Source of the DNA: a virus
Reading direction: 5' to 3' (one strand)
Length of the DNA: 63,378 nucleotides
IMG/VR virus record: IMGVR_UViG_3300025168_013869
Coordinates: 1 to 63,378 of that record
Part shown: positions 45,470-53,414 of the stretch, one piece after another
Numbering within the stretch: the stretch's first letter is position 1
How the letters are laid out: each line of letters begins with the position of its first letter
Notes under the pieces: model-generated
What the model saw: the letters and a program-made list of their open reading frames with translations, nothing else
What the model was told of the DNA's origin: nothing
Databases searched by the model: none
Program-made: the position numbers and the translations under genes

Positions 45470-46690
45470 TTATTTTTCTTTCCATTCTAATTCGTATTGA
45501 CTTAATATCTTTGTTTCATGTGACTGAAACGTTTCTTGTTCTAATAAAGACTCGCATAGTTCTTTTTCATGCCATACACATAATTCATTCTCATAATCAT
45601 TAGCAATAATATATCCTTCCATTTGTCTTCCTAGGTCTGATATGTCTACTATATTTTTATGAACCTTTGGTGTCTCTAATGCATCTTCTATTGTCTCTAA
45701 TGCATCTTTAACATCAAATGGTTTATACATTCTATCTGCATCTATAAATTCTGGAAAACTTCTGAAGTATGGAAATACTACATCTGCTCCAAATGTAGTC
45801 GATTCAATAACTGTCCATGATACATAATCTTGTAATGCGGAATTGAATTGAATTTTACAAGTTGCTAACTCTGTATAATATTCTTCTTTTGTTAATCCTG
45901 TCATCAGTACAAACCTAGGTTGATCTTTTGCTAATTTTTCTAATGCATCTATTACACCTGGTAACATACTCTTAAATCCTTTACCTGATGTGGTTACATG
46001 CCATTCATAATCTGGGTGATTTTCTAAAAATGCTTCTGCTACTTTCATCATAAAGAAAGGATTCTTTTCTTTATCTAATCTAGATGAATATACAATAGTA
46101 TTTTTCTTTTTATATGTTCCTGCAGGAAGTTTTTCTAATGTAGCTTGTTTATGTATTGGTAATGATACAACATGTATTGGCGCTTCAAATCCTGCTGCTC
46201 TTAACTGTTCTTTATGTATAGAACTTCCAACAAATATACCAGTCAATCTTTTATCTAATCCTAATTCATATGGCCTCATCCAATCTCTCATAGGATATGT
46301 AAAATCATATTCATCAACTGATTGCGCATGACACATGGTATATACCTTTACATCTTTATAGCCATACAGGTCTAATGCATACCATATGGCTTCGACTCCT
46401 GGTGTCCAATAGTCTTGCAAGAATATTATATCACCATCTTGGACTTTGTCATTATACAGCATTTCTAAGAAGTTTTGGCATTGAGATAAACTATACTTTC
46501 CTCTTCCGATTGCATCTAAAACTGCGCCAACTTTAATCTCACAATCAGGATCAAAATCACCTTCAACATCAATAAAATTTAATTTATCTTGATATTTTTC
46601 AAATGTTTTCGGCATCCATTCTTTACATAATTGATATGTATACCTTGCTTTTAATGGCTCTAGGCCGAAGTAAAATAAATTTCTTTTCAT
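45470..46690 (-). CDS. GT-B glycosyltransferase next to DpdA
   Basis: 406 residues. VYSSRLDKEKNPFFMMKVAEA (about 200-220) and VIESTTFGADVVFPYFRSF (near 295) fit the family 4 donor site. It lies 1 nt from the dpdA gene, 8 kb from the glycan cluster and in the replication region, so a DNA-base glucosylation role is worth testing; capsule or tail glycan is the alternative. Confidence 0.75.
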   Translation of the reverse strand: MKRNLFYFGLEPLKARYTYQLCKEWMPKTFEKYQDKLNFIDVEGDFDPDCEIKVGAVLDAIGRGKYSLSQCQNFLEMLYNDKVQDGDIIFLQDYWTPGVEAIWYALDLYGYKDVKVYTMCHAQSVDEYDFTYPMRDWMRPYELGLDKRLTGIFVGSSIHKEQLRAAGFEAPIHVVSLPIHKQATLEKLPAGTYKKKNTIVYSSRLDKEKNPFFMMKVAEAFLENHPDYEWHVTTSGKGFKSMLPGVIDALEKLAKDQPRFVLMTGLTKEEYYTELATCKIQFNSALQDYVSWTVIESTTFGADVVFPYFRSFPEFIDADRMYKPFDVKDALETIEDALETPKVHKNIVDISDLGRQMEGYIIANDYENELCVWHEKELCESLLEQETFQSHETKILSQYELEWKEK

Positions 46691-46691
46691 A

Positions 46692-47111
46692 TTATTCTTT
46701 TATTCTATCAAATTTATAATCATCAGGATTAATCTCCATCATATTACATTTTGTAATTTGATGTACTCTATACCATCCTGCATCTATAGATAATGTATCT
46801 GTATTCTTTAGTTTTGCAACATGTTCATCTGCTATTCTATATATGACATGAGCTCTATTAAATATAGACATTGGAATTTTACTCATTAACTTATCATTTG
46901 CTTCTACAGTAACATATTGTTTAGTTTCTAATATATCATGTATCTCTTTCCAATTACCATGAACACATGCTATTTCCATATATTCAATTGTAAAATAGAT
47001 ATGTGGATAATCTTTATAGTTTTTAGGAACTTGTCCTCGAACAAATACCGTTTCAATATCAGATAACCGACCTTCTACTTCCTTTCCATACCAATAACTT
47101 TTTCCGTACAT
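46692..47111 (-). CDS. Hypothetical protein
   Basis: 139 residues, no family recognised. Aromatic N-terminus (MYGKSYWYGKEVEG), mixed alpha/beta body. It starts the unit behind promoter 47134-47165 and precedes the glycosyltransferase and dpdA genes, so it may belong to base modification. Confidence 0.6.
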   Translation of the reverse strand: MYGKSYWYGKEVEGRLSDIETVFVRGQVPKNYKDYPHIYFTIEYMEIACVHGNWKEIHDILETKQYVTVEANDKLMSKIPMSIFNRAHVIYRIADEHVAKLKNTDTLSIDAGWYRVHQITKCNMMEINPDDYKFDRIKE

Positions 47112-47133
47112 AACCTTTTATTTTTTATTTATA

Positions 47134-47165
47134 TTAATATAATAAATTTTTTGCAAACAACCAAA
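47134..47165 (-). promoter_or_regulatory. Promoter-like element of the dpdA/clamp unit
   Basis: Minus strand TTTGGTTGT, exactly 14 nt, TTATATTAATATAAATA. It also contains TATAAATA, the T4 late promoter core, on the coding strand. Confidence 0.7.
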
Positions 47166-47181
47166 TGAATTCATCTAAAAG

Positions 47182-47202
47182 TTAACTAAACTATTTAGTT
47201 AA
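47182..47202 (-). terminator. Perfect 9-bp hairpin with the stop codon as its loop
   Basis: TTAACTAAA, loop, TTTAGTTAA on the minus strand. The loop TAG is exactly the stop codon of the 47191-47523 gene. No long U-run follows (CTTTTAG), so termination would be weak; pausing or mRNA 3'-end protection is also possible. Confidence 0.6.
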
Positions 47203-47523
47203 TCCTTTTATTTTATCCATATTTGGATTAATTGTTTTGTCTAATCTATGAACTTCATCCCACACCTTATCAAAACGCCTATCCGTACTACTTTCAACTT
47301 GAACTTGATATTCATCTATTCTTCTGTGAATATCTTGTTGTTGTTCACCTCTTTCTCGGGTTTCATGATCAAGTCCTTTTTCAAACTTATCATCTAAATC
47401 CACCATCTCCATTCTTACTAGCTCCAGATCATTGACCCTTTTGCTCAACCTTATTACACCCGCAAACGCATACGATAACGCACCCACCCCGATTGTACTT
47501 AAAACTGTTATTATTGTTTCCAT
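47191..47523 (-). CDS. Membrane-anchored coiled-coil protein with unusual codon use
   Basis: 110 residues: one N-terminal transmembrane helix (about 3-25, IITVLSTIGVGALSYAFAGVI), then a long charged coiled coil. The DNA coding for residues 5-45 uses GCG, TCG, CTG and GGG codons that are rare in neighbouring genes, which suggests recent acquisition. Role unknown. It follows the polymerase gene, ahead of the hairpin at 47182-47202. Confidence 0.65.
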   Translation of the reverse strand: METIITVLSTIGVGALSYAFAGVIRLSKRVNDLELVRMEMVDLDDKFEKGLDHETRERGEQQQDIHRRIDEYQVQVESSTDRRFDKVWDEVHRLDKTINPNMDKIKGLTK

Positions 47524-47555
47524 ATTTTTTCTCTCTTTTTAATTGATGGAATCAT

Positions 47556-50039
47556 TTAATTGAATGCAAAAAACTTACCTAAATTATTATTTTCTGGGAT
47601 TCCTCCCCATTTCATTGCTCCATAGAAATCATTCAATTTGTTAGCAAATGCAGATGTAAATACTTTATTGTAATTAATATTATCTTGCACAAATTTTTCT
47701 ATTGGAGGTGGATCTTCAAATCCTTTCATTGCCATTGTATCTAATCCCATATTGTTAGCTTTAACATATGTCCATTTTATTTTTTCACCGTTAATGATTT
47801 CTCGAATATTTTTTATATTATGATGTTTTAACATGTCATTATAATTTAATGCAGATTTAACATGTACTGGAGTTCCTTTCATTCTTACTGCAAATTTACC
47901 ATCACCTTTCCTTTGCCATTTTTTAACATTCTTAACACCAATCGGAAACATTACATCAATTAAAGGAAGGGTTTTCATATGTTCTTTGAAATTAAGAATC
48001 TTTTCATCTAATTCTTCTTTTGAAATATCATTCAATATATCTTCTAACACTTCGGCCATAAATTTTCTAAATGAAGGCGGAAAGGATGACCTAACAACAT
48101 CTAAACCTTTTACATCTAATTTAGATACTGTATGTCCTTCTATATTGATAATCCATTGAGCATATCGCTTCTTTGCAATCCATAAACCAGCTTTAGCTAC
48201 ATTCTCTTGTTTAATATCAAACTTATGAACATTTACATTATGAAATTTATCAGCATATATATCATATGATCTATTAATGAAATCTTGAACCTCATCTGCA
48301 ACCTCTATAGTTTTATCTGCCATCCACTTTTCATCTGTTATATCAAAATCTGGATACCTATGTTTAATAATTGGTAATGATGAGAAGAAGGTAGAATCTG
48401 TATCTGTATAAATACAATAATCTTCTTTCTTTTTTAATTCGTTTGTATAGAATTTATTTCCTATGTTAGCCGTAAATTTAATTAACTGCTGACCTGTACT
48501 TGTAATTGCAACTGCATTATCAGGATCATTAAATCTAAAAGTTGGATTACCTAGAACTCCATAAAATGAATTTAACAAAATCTTAGTAACTAATTGCAAT
48601 CTATCAAAATATTCAGCTTTGGCAGCATCACCTTCTGATTCGTATTTCTTTCTTAAATTTTTATATTCAACTCTTTCTGCAAACCATTTTTCAAGTATAG
48701 ACGATATAAAACCTTTTTGTTTCGTATCATATATAACACCATTTGCCGCTACCGAATATTTATTTTCTGTTAAATACGTTCTTAATGCTTGAGGTGATTC
48801 CCAACCATCTTTACCCATTGAATATTCCATTGGAATATCTTTAATATATTTATGGCCGTCAAAGTCTTCAAGTTTGCCTATCTTAGTTTCTGGTGAAACA
48901 TTAAGTGTCATGATGATACTAGGATATAGAGATGTTAAATCAAGGTCATATACCCACTTATATCTACCTGGATTAGGTGCTTTTACATATGCTCCTAATA
49001 AGTCAACATGTTTTATTTCATCATGCCTAGGCTTATTAGGTGCTACAATACCTAATCGTTTCATGTATGTTAATGCAGCTCCATCTAAATATCTAGTTGG
49101 AAATAAGAAATCTTCATATGGAACATGACCTTTATGACATATACCACGAGCTAGATCCATTAGTTTCATTTTTTGATCTATTTCATATACTAGATCTACA
49201 TCATTCATGTTATAATCAATATAACCTTGTATATCATTTTTCATCAAATCATCTAAGGTTCCTTCATATTTCATTTTACCTTTACCTAATTCTTTTTGAG
49301 ATATAGCTTCTAGTGAATAACTAGATTCTTCATTATAAGTAAAGTTTTTATATAATGCCATATAATCTAAACATGATACTCCAGATATTCTATATCTATT
49401 TCTATGCTTTAACCAAATTACATCTTTAATAGGTGATAATGTTCTTGCTTGAGATTCTCCTAACACATGACATATTCTATTATAAAGATATGGTATATCA
49501 AAAAAGTCAATATTCCATCCTGTAATTAAGGTTGGCATTATCTCATAATATTTCAATAAGAACTTACTTAATAAAGTGGCTTCATCCTGACAAGAGGTTG
49601 TTTCAAAATTACCTTTCTTTGTTGATGCAACTTTACAGTCTTTATCTAAAATCCAAACATGTTTTTGATCTCCTGCTTCATCGTAAATTGCAATTGCAGT
49701 TACTTCATTCTGAGCTAACTCTGGTGTTGGAAATCCATCTTCAATATCAACCTCGATATCAATAAATAAAGTTCTATGGCCAGTTGATATTTCATCTGAA
49801 TCTGGATATTGGTCTATTAGAGTCCTCATTTCAGGATTCAAATCAGATTCGTATAACCCTGGTGCATTTTCATCTGGGTTCCATACTTTATCTACTCGAG
49901 TTCCATCTAATGTTGTTAAATCACCAGATGGATTCTTTGCATATGCATACGGCTTATACTTTATTTTAACATGACCTTTAATATCATCCCATATATGGAC
50001 TGTATTATTACGTCTTTGATATGCTACTGCTTGATACAT
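47556..50039 (-). CDS. Family B DNA polymerase (T4 gp43-like)
   Basis: 827 residues. Exonuclease motif I FIDIEVD (Asp94, Glu96), Exo II LITGWNIDFFDIPYLYNR, polymerase motif A DLTSLYPSII (about 366-375), motif B KILLNSFYGVLGN, and motif C YTDTDSTFF (about 544-552). The C-terminal end (GAMKWGGIPENNNLGKFFAFN) is shaped like the clamp-binding tail of gp43. About 70 residues shorter than T4 gp43. No intein or split. Replicates the phage genome with the gp44/62/45 machinery. Confidence 0.95.
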   Translation of the reverse strand: MYQAVAYQRRNNTVHIWDDIKGHVKIKYKPYAYAKNPSGDLTTLDGTRVDKVWNPDENAPGLYESDLNPEMRTLIDQYPDSDEISTGHRTLFIDIEVDIEDGFPTPELAQNEVTAIAIYDEAGDQKHVWILDKDCKVASTKKGNFETTSCQDEATLLSKFLLKYYEIMPTLITGWNIDFFDIPYLYNRICHVLGESQARTLSPIKDVIWLKHRNRYRISGVSCLDYMALYKNFTYNEESSYSLEAISQKELGKGKMKYEGTLDDLMKNDIQGYIDYNMNDVDLVYEIDQKMKLMDLARGICHKGHVPYEDFLFPTRYLDGAALTYMKRLGIVAPNKPRHDEIKHVDLLGAYVKAPNPGRYKWVYDLDLTSLYPSIIMTLNVSPETKIGKLEDFDGHKYIKDIPMEYSMGKDGWESPQALRTYLTENKYSVAANGVIYDTKQKGFISSILEKWFAERVEYKNLRKKYESEGDAAKAEYFDRLQLVTKILLNSFYGVLGNPTFRFNDPDNAVAITSTGQQLIKFTANIGNKFYTNELKKKEDYCIYTDTDSTFFSSLPIIKHRYPDFDITDEKWMADKTIEVADEVQDFINRSYDIYADKFHNVNVHKFDIKQENVAKAGLWIAKKRYAQWIINIEGHTVSKLDVKGLDVVRSSFPPSFRKFMAEVLEDILNDISKEELDEKILNFKEHMKTLPLIDVMFPIGVKNVKKWQRKGDGKFAVRMKGTPVHVKSALNYNDMLKHHNIKNIREIINGEKIKWTYVKANNMGLDTMAMKGFEDPPPIEKFVQDNINYNKVFTSAFANKLNDFYGAMKWGGIPENNNLGKFFAFN

Positions 50040-50266
50040 TAAACTAATTCTTCTATTATTCCTACCATTTCACTTAATATAAGAAAAATAACTGACATTA
50101 CCAAATTAAATGGCAACAATCCATATCCTAATATTCTAATTCCTGATTTAATAAAACTTATAATCTGATGCTTTCTTGCATCTGGTAATTGTTGTTTATT
50201 ATCATTCGCTTGATAAGTTTTATTAGCCGTCCATTTATCTGTTTTTCCGTTGTAAAATCCTTGCAT
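50039..50266 (-). CDS. Small membrane protein
   Basis: 75 residues: polar N-terminal half (KTDKWTANKTYQANDNKQQL), then two hydrophobic stretches (about 34-48 and 50-68). Stop overlaps the polymerase start. Function unknown. Confidence 0.6.
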   Translation of the reverse strand: MQGFYNGKTDKWTANKTYQANDNKQQLPDARKHQIISFIKSGIRILGYGLLPFNLVMSVIFLILSEMVGIIEELV

Positions 50267-50269
50267 ATT

Positions 50270-50776
50270 CTAATTTATTTTGTAAATATTTCTATAATTT
50301 CTTTTTAGTCCGTTATCATCTAAACCATAACCTACTACCCATTCTTTATCTATTTCAAAACAAAAATGATCTACTGGTGGACTATCTTCTTTTCTTTTTA
50401 ACAAAGTAACAATTTTTACTGATGTTGGCATCATATCATTTACTCTTAATAAAATTTCTAACATTGTTTTTCCTGTATCAACTATATCATCTACAATATA
50501 AACTCTTCTGCCTTTGCAATGTAATTCTAATTCTTTGGTAAACTTGACTCCTGCAGAATTATCTTGTCCTTCATATGATTTAGCTCTAATAAAATCTATA
50601 GATACGTCTATACCCATATCTTTAACTAGATCTGTAAAGAACATGAATCCACCATTTAATACACATATCATTACTGGTGGTAATGAATCTCCTGAAGCTC
50701 TATGTTCTTCTGATATTTTATGTGCCATGGCTCTGACACGTCTTTCTATCTTAAACTCTGGTATTAATATATCCAT
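50270..50776 (-). CDS. Hypoxanthine/guanine phosphoribosyltransferase
   Basis: 168 residues. YIVDDIVDTGKTML is the PRPP-binding motif (about 94-107); VICVLNGGFMFFTDLV and DFIRAKSYEG complete the HPRT pattern. It turns guanine or hypoxanthine into the nucleotide. Next to folE it may salvage guanine released when DpdA swaps bases; inference. Confidence 0.88.
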   Translation of the reverse strand: MDILIPEFKIERRVRAMAHKISEEHRASGDSLPPVMICVLNGGFMFFTDLVKDMGIDVSIDFIRAKSYEGQDNSAGVKFTKELELHCKGRRVYIVDDIVDTGKTMLEILLRVNDMMPTSVKIVTLLKRKEDSPPVDHFCFEIDKEWVVGYGLDDNGLKRNYRNIYKIN

Positions 50777-51432
50777 TAATAACCTTTTACAAATTCGTAA
50801 TACTCATTTCTTGTTGATGGATCATCTTTGAATGCACCAGTTAATTTACTAGTCTTCATACTTGCACCACCATGTTTAACTCCCCTACATTGTACACAAT
50901 TATGAGTTGCATCAATCATTACAGCTACACCATTATTATCTGAAATAATAGTATGCATTGCATTATGTATTGCAACAGTCAATTGTTCTTGAATTGCACC
51001 TCGTCTTGCAAAATGTTCTACTAATCTATTTAATTTAGATAATCCAATTACTTGACTATCTTTACCTGGAATATATGCAACATGTACTTTACCCATTATA
51101 GTTTGATGATGATGTGAACACATACTAGTTAATGGAATTCCTCCTTCAAATACCATTCCGTCATAACCATCACTAGGAAAGGTTGTTATACTCGGTGGAG
51201 CTTCATATCTACCTGCCCATAAGTCATTTACATATGCTTTAGCAACTCTAAAAGGAGTTTTATCTGAATTTGGATCTTCTCTCCAATTCACTTTTAACGC
51301 ATCAAGAAACTGACCAAATGCTATTTCTGCTTCGGCAATCATAATTCCTTTTTCTGCTACTGTTAAAGGTCTTCCGTCAGCAACTCCATTTGCATAACCT
51401 GCCTTTACTAGTTCTAAATTTAATTTTTCCAT
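50776..51432 (-). CDS. folE: GTP cyclohydrolase I
   Basis: 218 residues. GIPLTSMCSHHHQTIMGKVH carries zinc Cys and the His pair, then QEQLTVAIHNAM and THNCVQCRGVKH with the second zinc Cys. It converts GTP to dihydroneopterin triphosphate, the first step of the 7-deazaguanine pathway. Start overlaps the GroES unit closely. Confidence 0.93.
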   Translation of the reverse strand: MEKLNLELVKAGYANGVADGRPLTVAEKGIMIAEAEIAFGQFLDALKVNWREDPNSDKTPFRVAKAYVNDLWAGRYEAPPSITTFPSDGYDGMVFEGGIPLTSMCSHHHQTIMGKVHVAYIPGKDSQVIGLSKLNRLVEHFARRGAIQEQLTVAIHNAMHTIISDNNGVAVMIDATHNCVQCRGVKHGGASMKTSKLTGAFKDDPSTRNEYYEFVKGY

Positions 51433-51433
51433 A

Positions 51434-51739
51434 TTACTTTTTTATTGATACCATTGCTATATCTGATTCTCTTACTAGTACATAAGTTTCATCCTTAAGA
51501 ATAATTTCATTTCCATTTTTACCACTTAACTTACTAGTAAGTGCTATTACAGTGTCTCCCACTTTACATGTCATTTCAATTAAATCGCCTGTCATAGTAC
51601 GTACACCATCTCCTGTTGCAATAACTTCTGCTCTTCCAAATGTTTCTGCATCTGCAGATAATATTATTCCACTTGCTGATTTAGTTTCTTTTTTTACTGC
51701 TTTAAGCAATAATTGGTCTCCCATTGGTTTCATTTTCAT
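51434..51739 (-). CDS. groES: GroES co-chaperonin
   Basis: 101 residues. KPMGDQLLLKAVKKETKSAS, GIILSADAE and GDTVIALTSKLSGKNGNE fit the GroES lid, with the mobile loop near residues 16-30. The N-terminus and size are those of bacterial GroES, not the divergent T4 gp31. It works with the GroEL at 40705-42357. Confidence 0.9.
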   Translation of the reverse strand: MKMKPMGDQLLLKAVKKETKSASGIILSADAETFGRAEVIATGDGVRTMTGDLIEMTCKVGDTVIALTSKLSGKNGNEIILKDETYVLVRESDIAMVSIKK

Positions 51740-51755
51740 AATTTTTCTTTTTTTA

Positions 51756-52529
51756 TTATACCATTATTTGTGTATCATATGCAATTATATGATCTCTACC
51801 GGTCATATTATAACCATGTTCTGCCACCATTTCAAATACTAATGGATACATTTTAATTAATGTTTCTCTATTATCTCCTGCAGGCATTATATATGTCTTA
51901 TCTTTAGGAGCTCCAAGTAATGTTCTGAAATTTTCTATTTCTTCTAAATTTTTATCTGTTCCATCCCATACTGGTTTATAATGATAATCTTTATGAAACA
52001 TTATCATTTGTTTCATTGCATCAAGATTTAAACGTTTCTTGTTATGTGTATCAATAAATCTTTGATCTACTACTTTATCACCTGGAGTTGAGATTCCTAA
52101 TTTAGGAACACTGTTTTCAAATTTAGGACTTAAACTAATTAATCCAATTGGATAATCTGTTTCAACAAATGCCGATCCTTCTGTTTCAATAGTAATTGTA
52201 ATTCCTCTATCATTTGCAAAATGAGTTAATTCATTTACTAATGCCGGATGCATTGTTGGTGAACCACCTGTTAACATCATTTCTTTTACATGCGGATTCT
52301 CATCATACATATTGATAATATCATTAAATGTATGTATTCCTTTTTCTGGATGAATTGAAGTATACCAGGAATCACACCATCCGCCTTCTCCAAAATAACA
52401 TCTATGTGTACATCCTGTAGTTCTAACTGTTATAGTAGGTCTACCTACTCTACTTCCTTCTGATTGTACACACCTATATAATTCTAATACAGGTAATACT
52501 TTATTATAATCTTCTATTCTTTTATTCAC
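51756..52529 (-). CDS. queE: 7-carboxy-7-deazaguanine synthase (QueE) with odd cluster spacing
   Basis: 257 residues. It starts at GTG (52529) directly after the QueD stop; no earlier ATG is in frame. YRCVQSEGSRVGRPTI, then TTGCTHRCYFGEGGWCDSWY carries the iron-sulfur Cys in a C-x3-C-x7-C pattern, five residues longer than the usual C-x3-C-x2-C. MMLTGGSPTMH and IETEGS follow as normal. It makes 7-carboxy-7-deazaguanine from carboxytetrahydropterin. QueC, which would make preQ0, is absent from this window. Confidence 0.9.
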   Translation of the reverse strand: MNKRIEDYNKVLPVLELYRCVQSEGSRVGRPTITVRTTGCTHRCYFGEGGWCDSWYTSIHPEKGIHTFNDIINMYDENPHVKEMMLTGGSPTMHPALVNELTHFANDRGITITIETEGSAFVETDYPIGLISLSPKFENSVPKLGISTPGDKVVDQRFIDTHNKKRLNLDAMKQMIMFHKDYHYKPVWDGTDKNLEEIENFRTLLGAPKDKTYIMPAGDNRETLIKMYPLVFEMVAEHGYNMTGRDHIIAYDTQIMV

Positions 52530-53018
52530 TTACTCTTGATATATTGATGAATTTCTGTCAGCTTCCCAACACTCTACCTTTACTACCTTTACTCTACCAC
52601 CACCAGTTAACTTCATTCGTTCATTGAATTTATCGTAAACTAATTTAGCACAGGATTCAGCACCCATTTTATCCATAATTCGTAAATCCAATACTCCTAA
52701 CTCTTCCATCATCTTGAATGATTCTAATTGCGGATCATCTTTCTCGATTAAACAAGTATGATCCCACATATGATTCATCCACTTCTTTAATCCATTACCT
52801 GGAGTTGGTTCAGCATCAGTATCTTTAAATCCACCATAATCCATGATCCAATTCATTTCATCTAATTGCTTACCTTCCATTATTTCGTTTGATTCAAACC
52901 ATACTTTAAATTTTAAAGCATATCCATGTAGTAATTCACAATGAGAATGAGCTGCTTTCCATTGTCTTAATGCTACCGAATAATTGTCGAATATTTTTGT
53001 TGATTGATACTTTGCCAT
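52530..53018 (-). CDS. queD: 6-carboxytetrahydropterin synthase (QueD) with an HGY variant
   Basis: 162 residues. KAAHSHCELLHGYALKFKVWF carries the first zinc His, the catalytic Cys and the second His, but the third ligand of the normal LHGH motif is Tyr (HGY). WDHTCLIEKDDP and GAESCAKLVYDKF give the catalytic Asp-His pair and Glu. HGY forms may be a phage clade, but whether zinc is held differently should be tested. Second step of the pathway. Confidence 0.87.
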   Translation of the reverse strand: MAKYQSTKIFDNYSVALRQWKAAHSHCELLHGYALKFKVWFESNEIMEGKQLDEMNWIMDYGGFKDTDAEPTPGNGLKKWMNHMWDHTCLIEKDDPQLESFKMMEELGVLDLRIMDKMGAESCAKLVYDKFNERMKLTGGGRVKVVKVECWEADRNSSIYQE

Positions 53019-53024
53019 AACTAT

Positions 53025-53327
53025 TTAATCTTTAACGTAACTCCAAACTAACCAATATTTTCTTCCTCTTGGATGAGGAAATAATAAATGAGTGGCTTGT
53101 TCGGCTGAATGATAAAACTTCTCTTTATAAAGGTCTTTTGCGGCTGGATCATTAAATAATGCAAAATCTTCTGCTTCTGGGTACATTGTATTAAATGGTA
53201 TTCCACTATCTAGATAAGATCTAGCATTGACAGCTTCTTTGTACATGGTTGATAAATATTCTTTATCTTTCCAACTTACACGACTCCAATCAAATCCTTT
53301 TACAAATTTTGAGACATCTTTTGACAT
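53025..53327 (-). CDS. Hypothetical protein
   Basis: 100 residues, aromatic and charged, no family recognised (FDWSRVSWKDKEYLSTMYKE at the N-terminal end). First gene of the queD-queE-groES-folE-HPRT-polymerase unit behind promoter 53354-53385. Confidence 0.6.
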   Translation of the reverse strand: MSKDVSKFVKGFDWSRVSWKDKEYLSTMYKEAVNARSYLDSGIPFNTMYPEAEDFALFNDPAAKDLYKEKFYHSAEQATHLLFPHPRGRKYWLVWSYVKD

Positions 53328-53353
53328 AACTTTTATTTTTTAATTAATATATA

Positions 53354-53385
53354 TTAATATAACAATTTTTTATCGAACTTCCAAA
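53354..53385 (-). promoter_or_regulatory. Promoter-like element of the queDE-folE-polymerase unit
   Basis: Minus strand TTTGGAAGT, exactly 14 nt, TTATATTAATAT. As at the ligase promoter, the upstream box is the right arm of the CCAAA-AGA-TTTGG hairpin (53381-53393). Confidence 0.68.
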
Positions 53386-53414
53386 TCTTTTGGCTACTTT
53401 TTTTAAGAAAAGTT
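53373..53414 (-). repeat. 42-bp intergenic repeat, copy 2 (double hairpin)
   Basis: Matches copy 1 (11597-11638) at 36 of 42 bases. First stem ACTTTT with AAAAGT (53396-53413), second CCAAA with TTTGG. The NrdJ stop codon lies at its left end on the coding strand. Confidence 0.7.
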
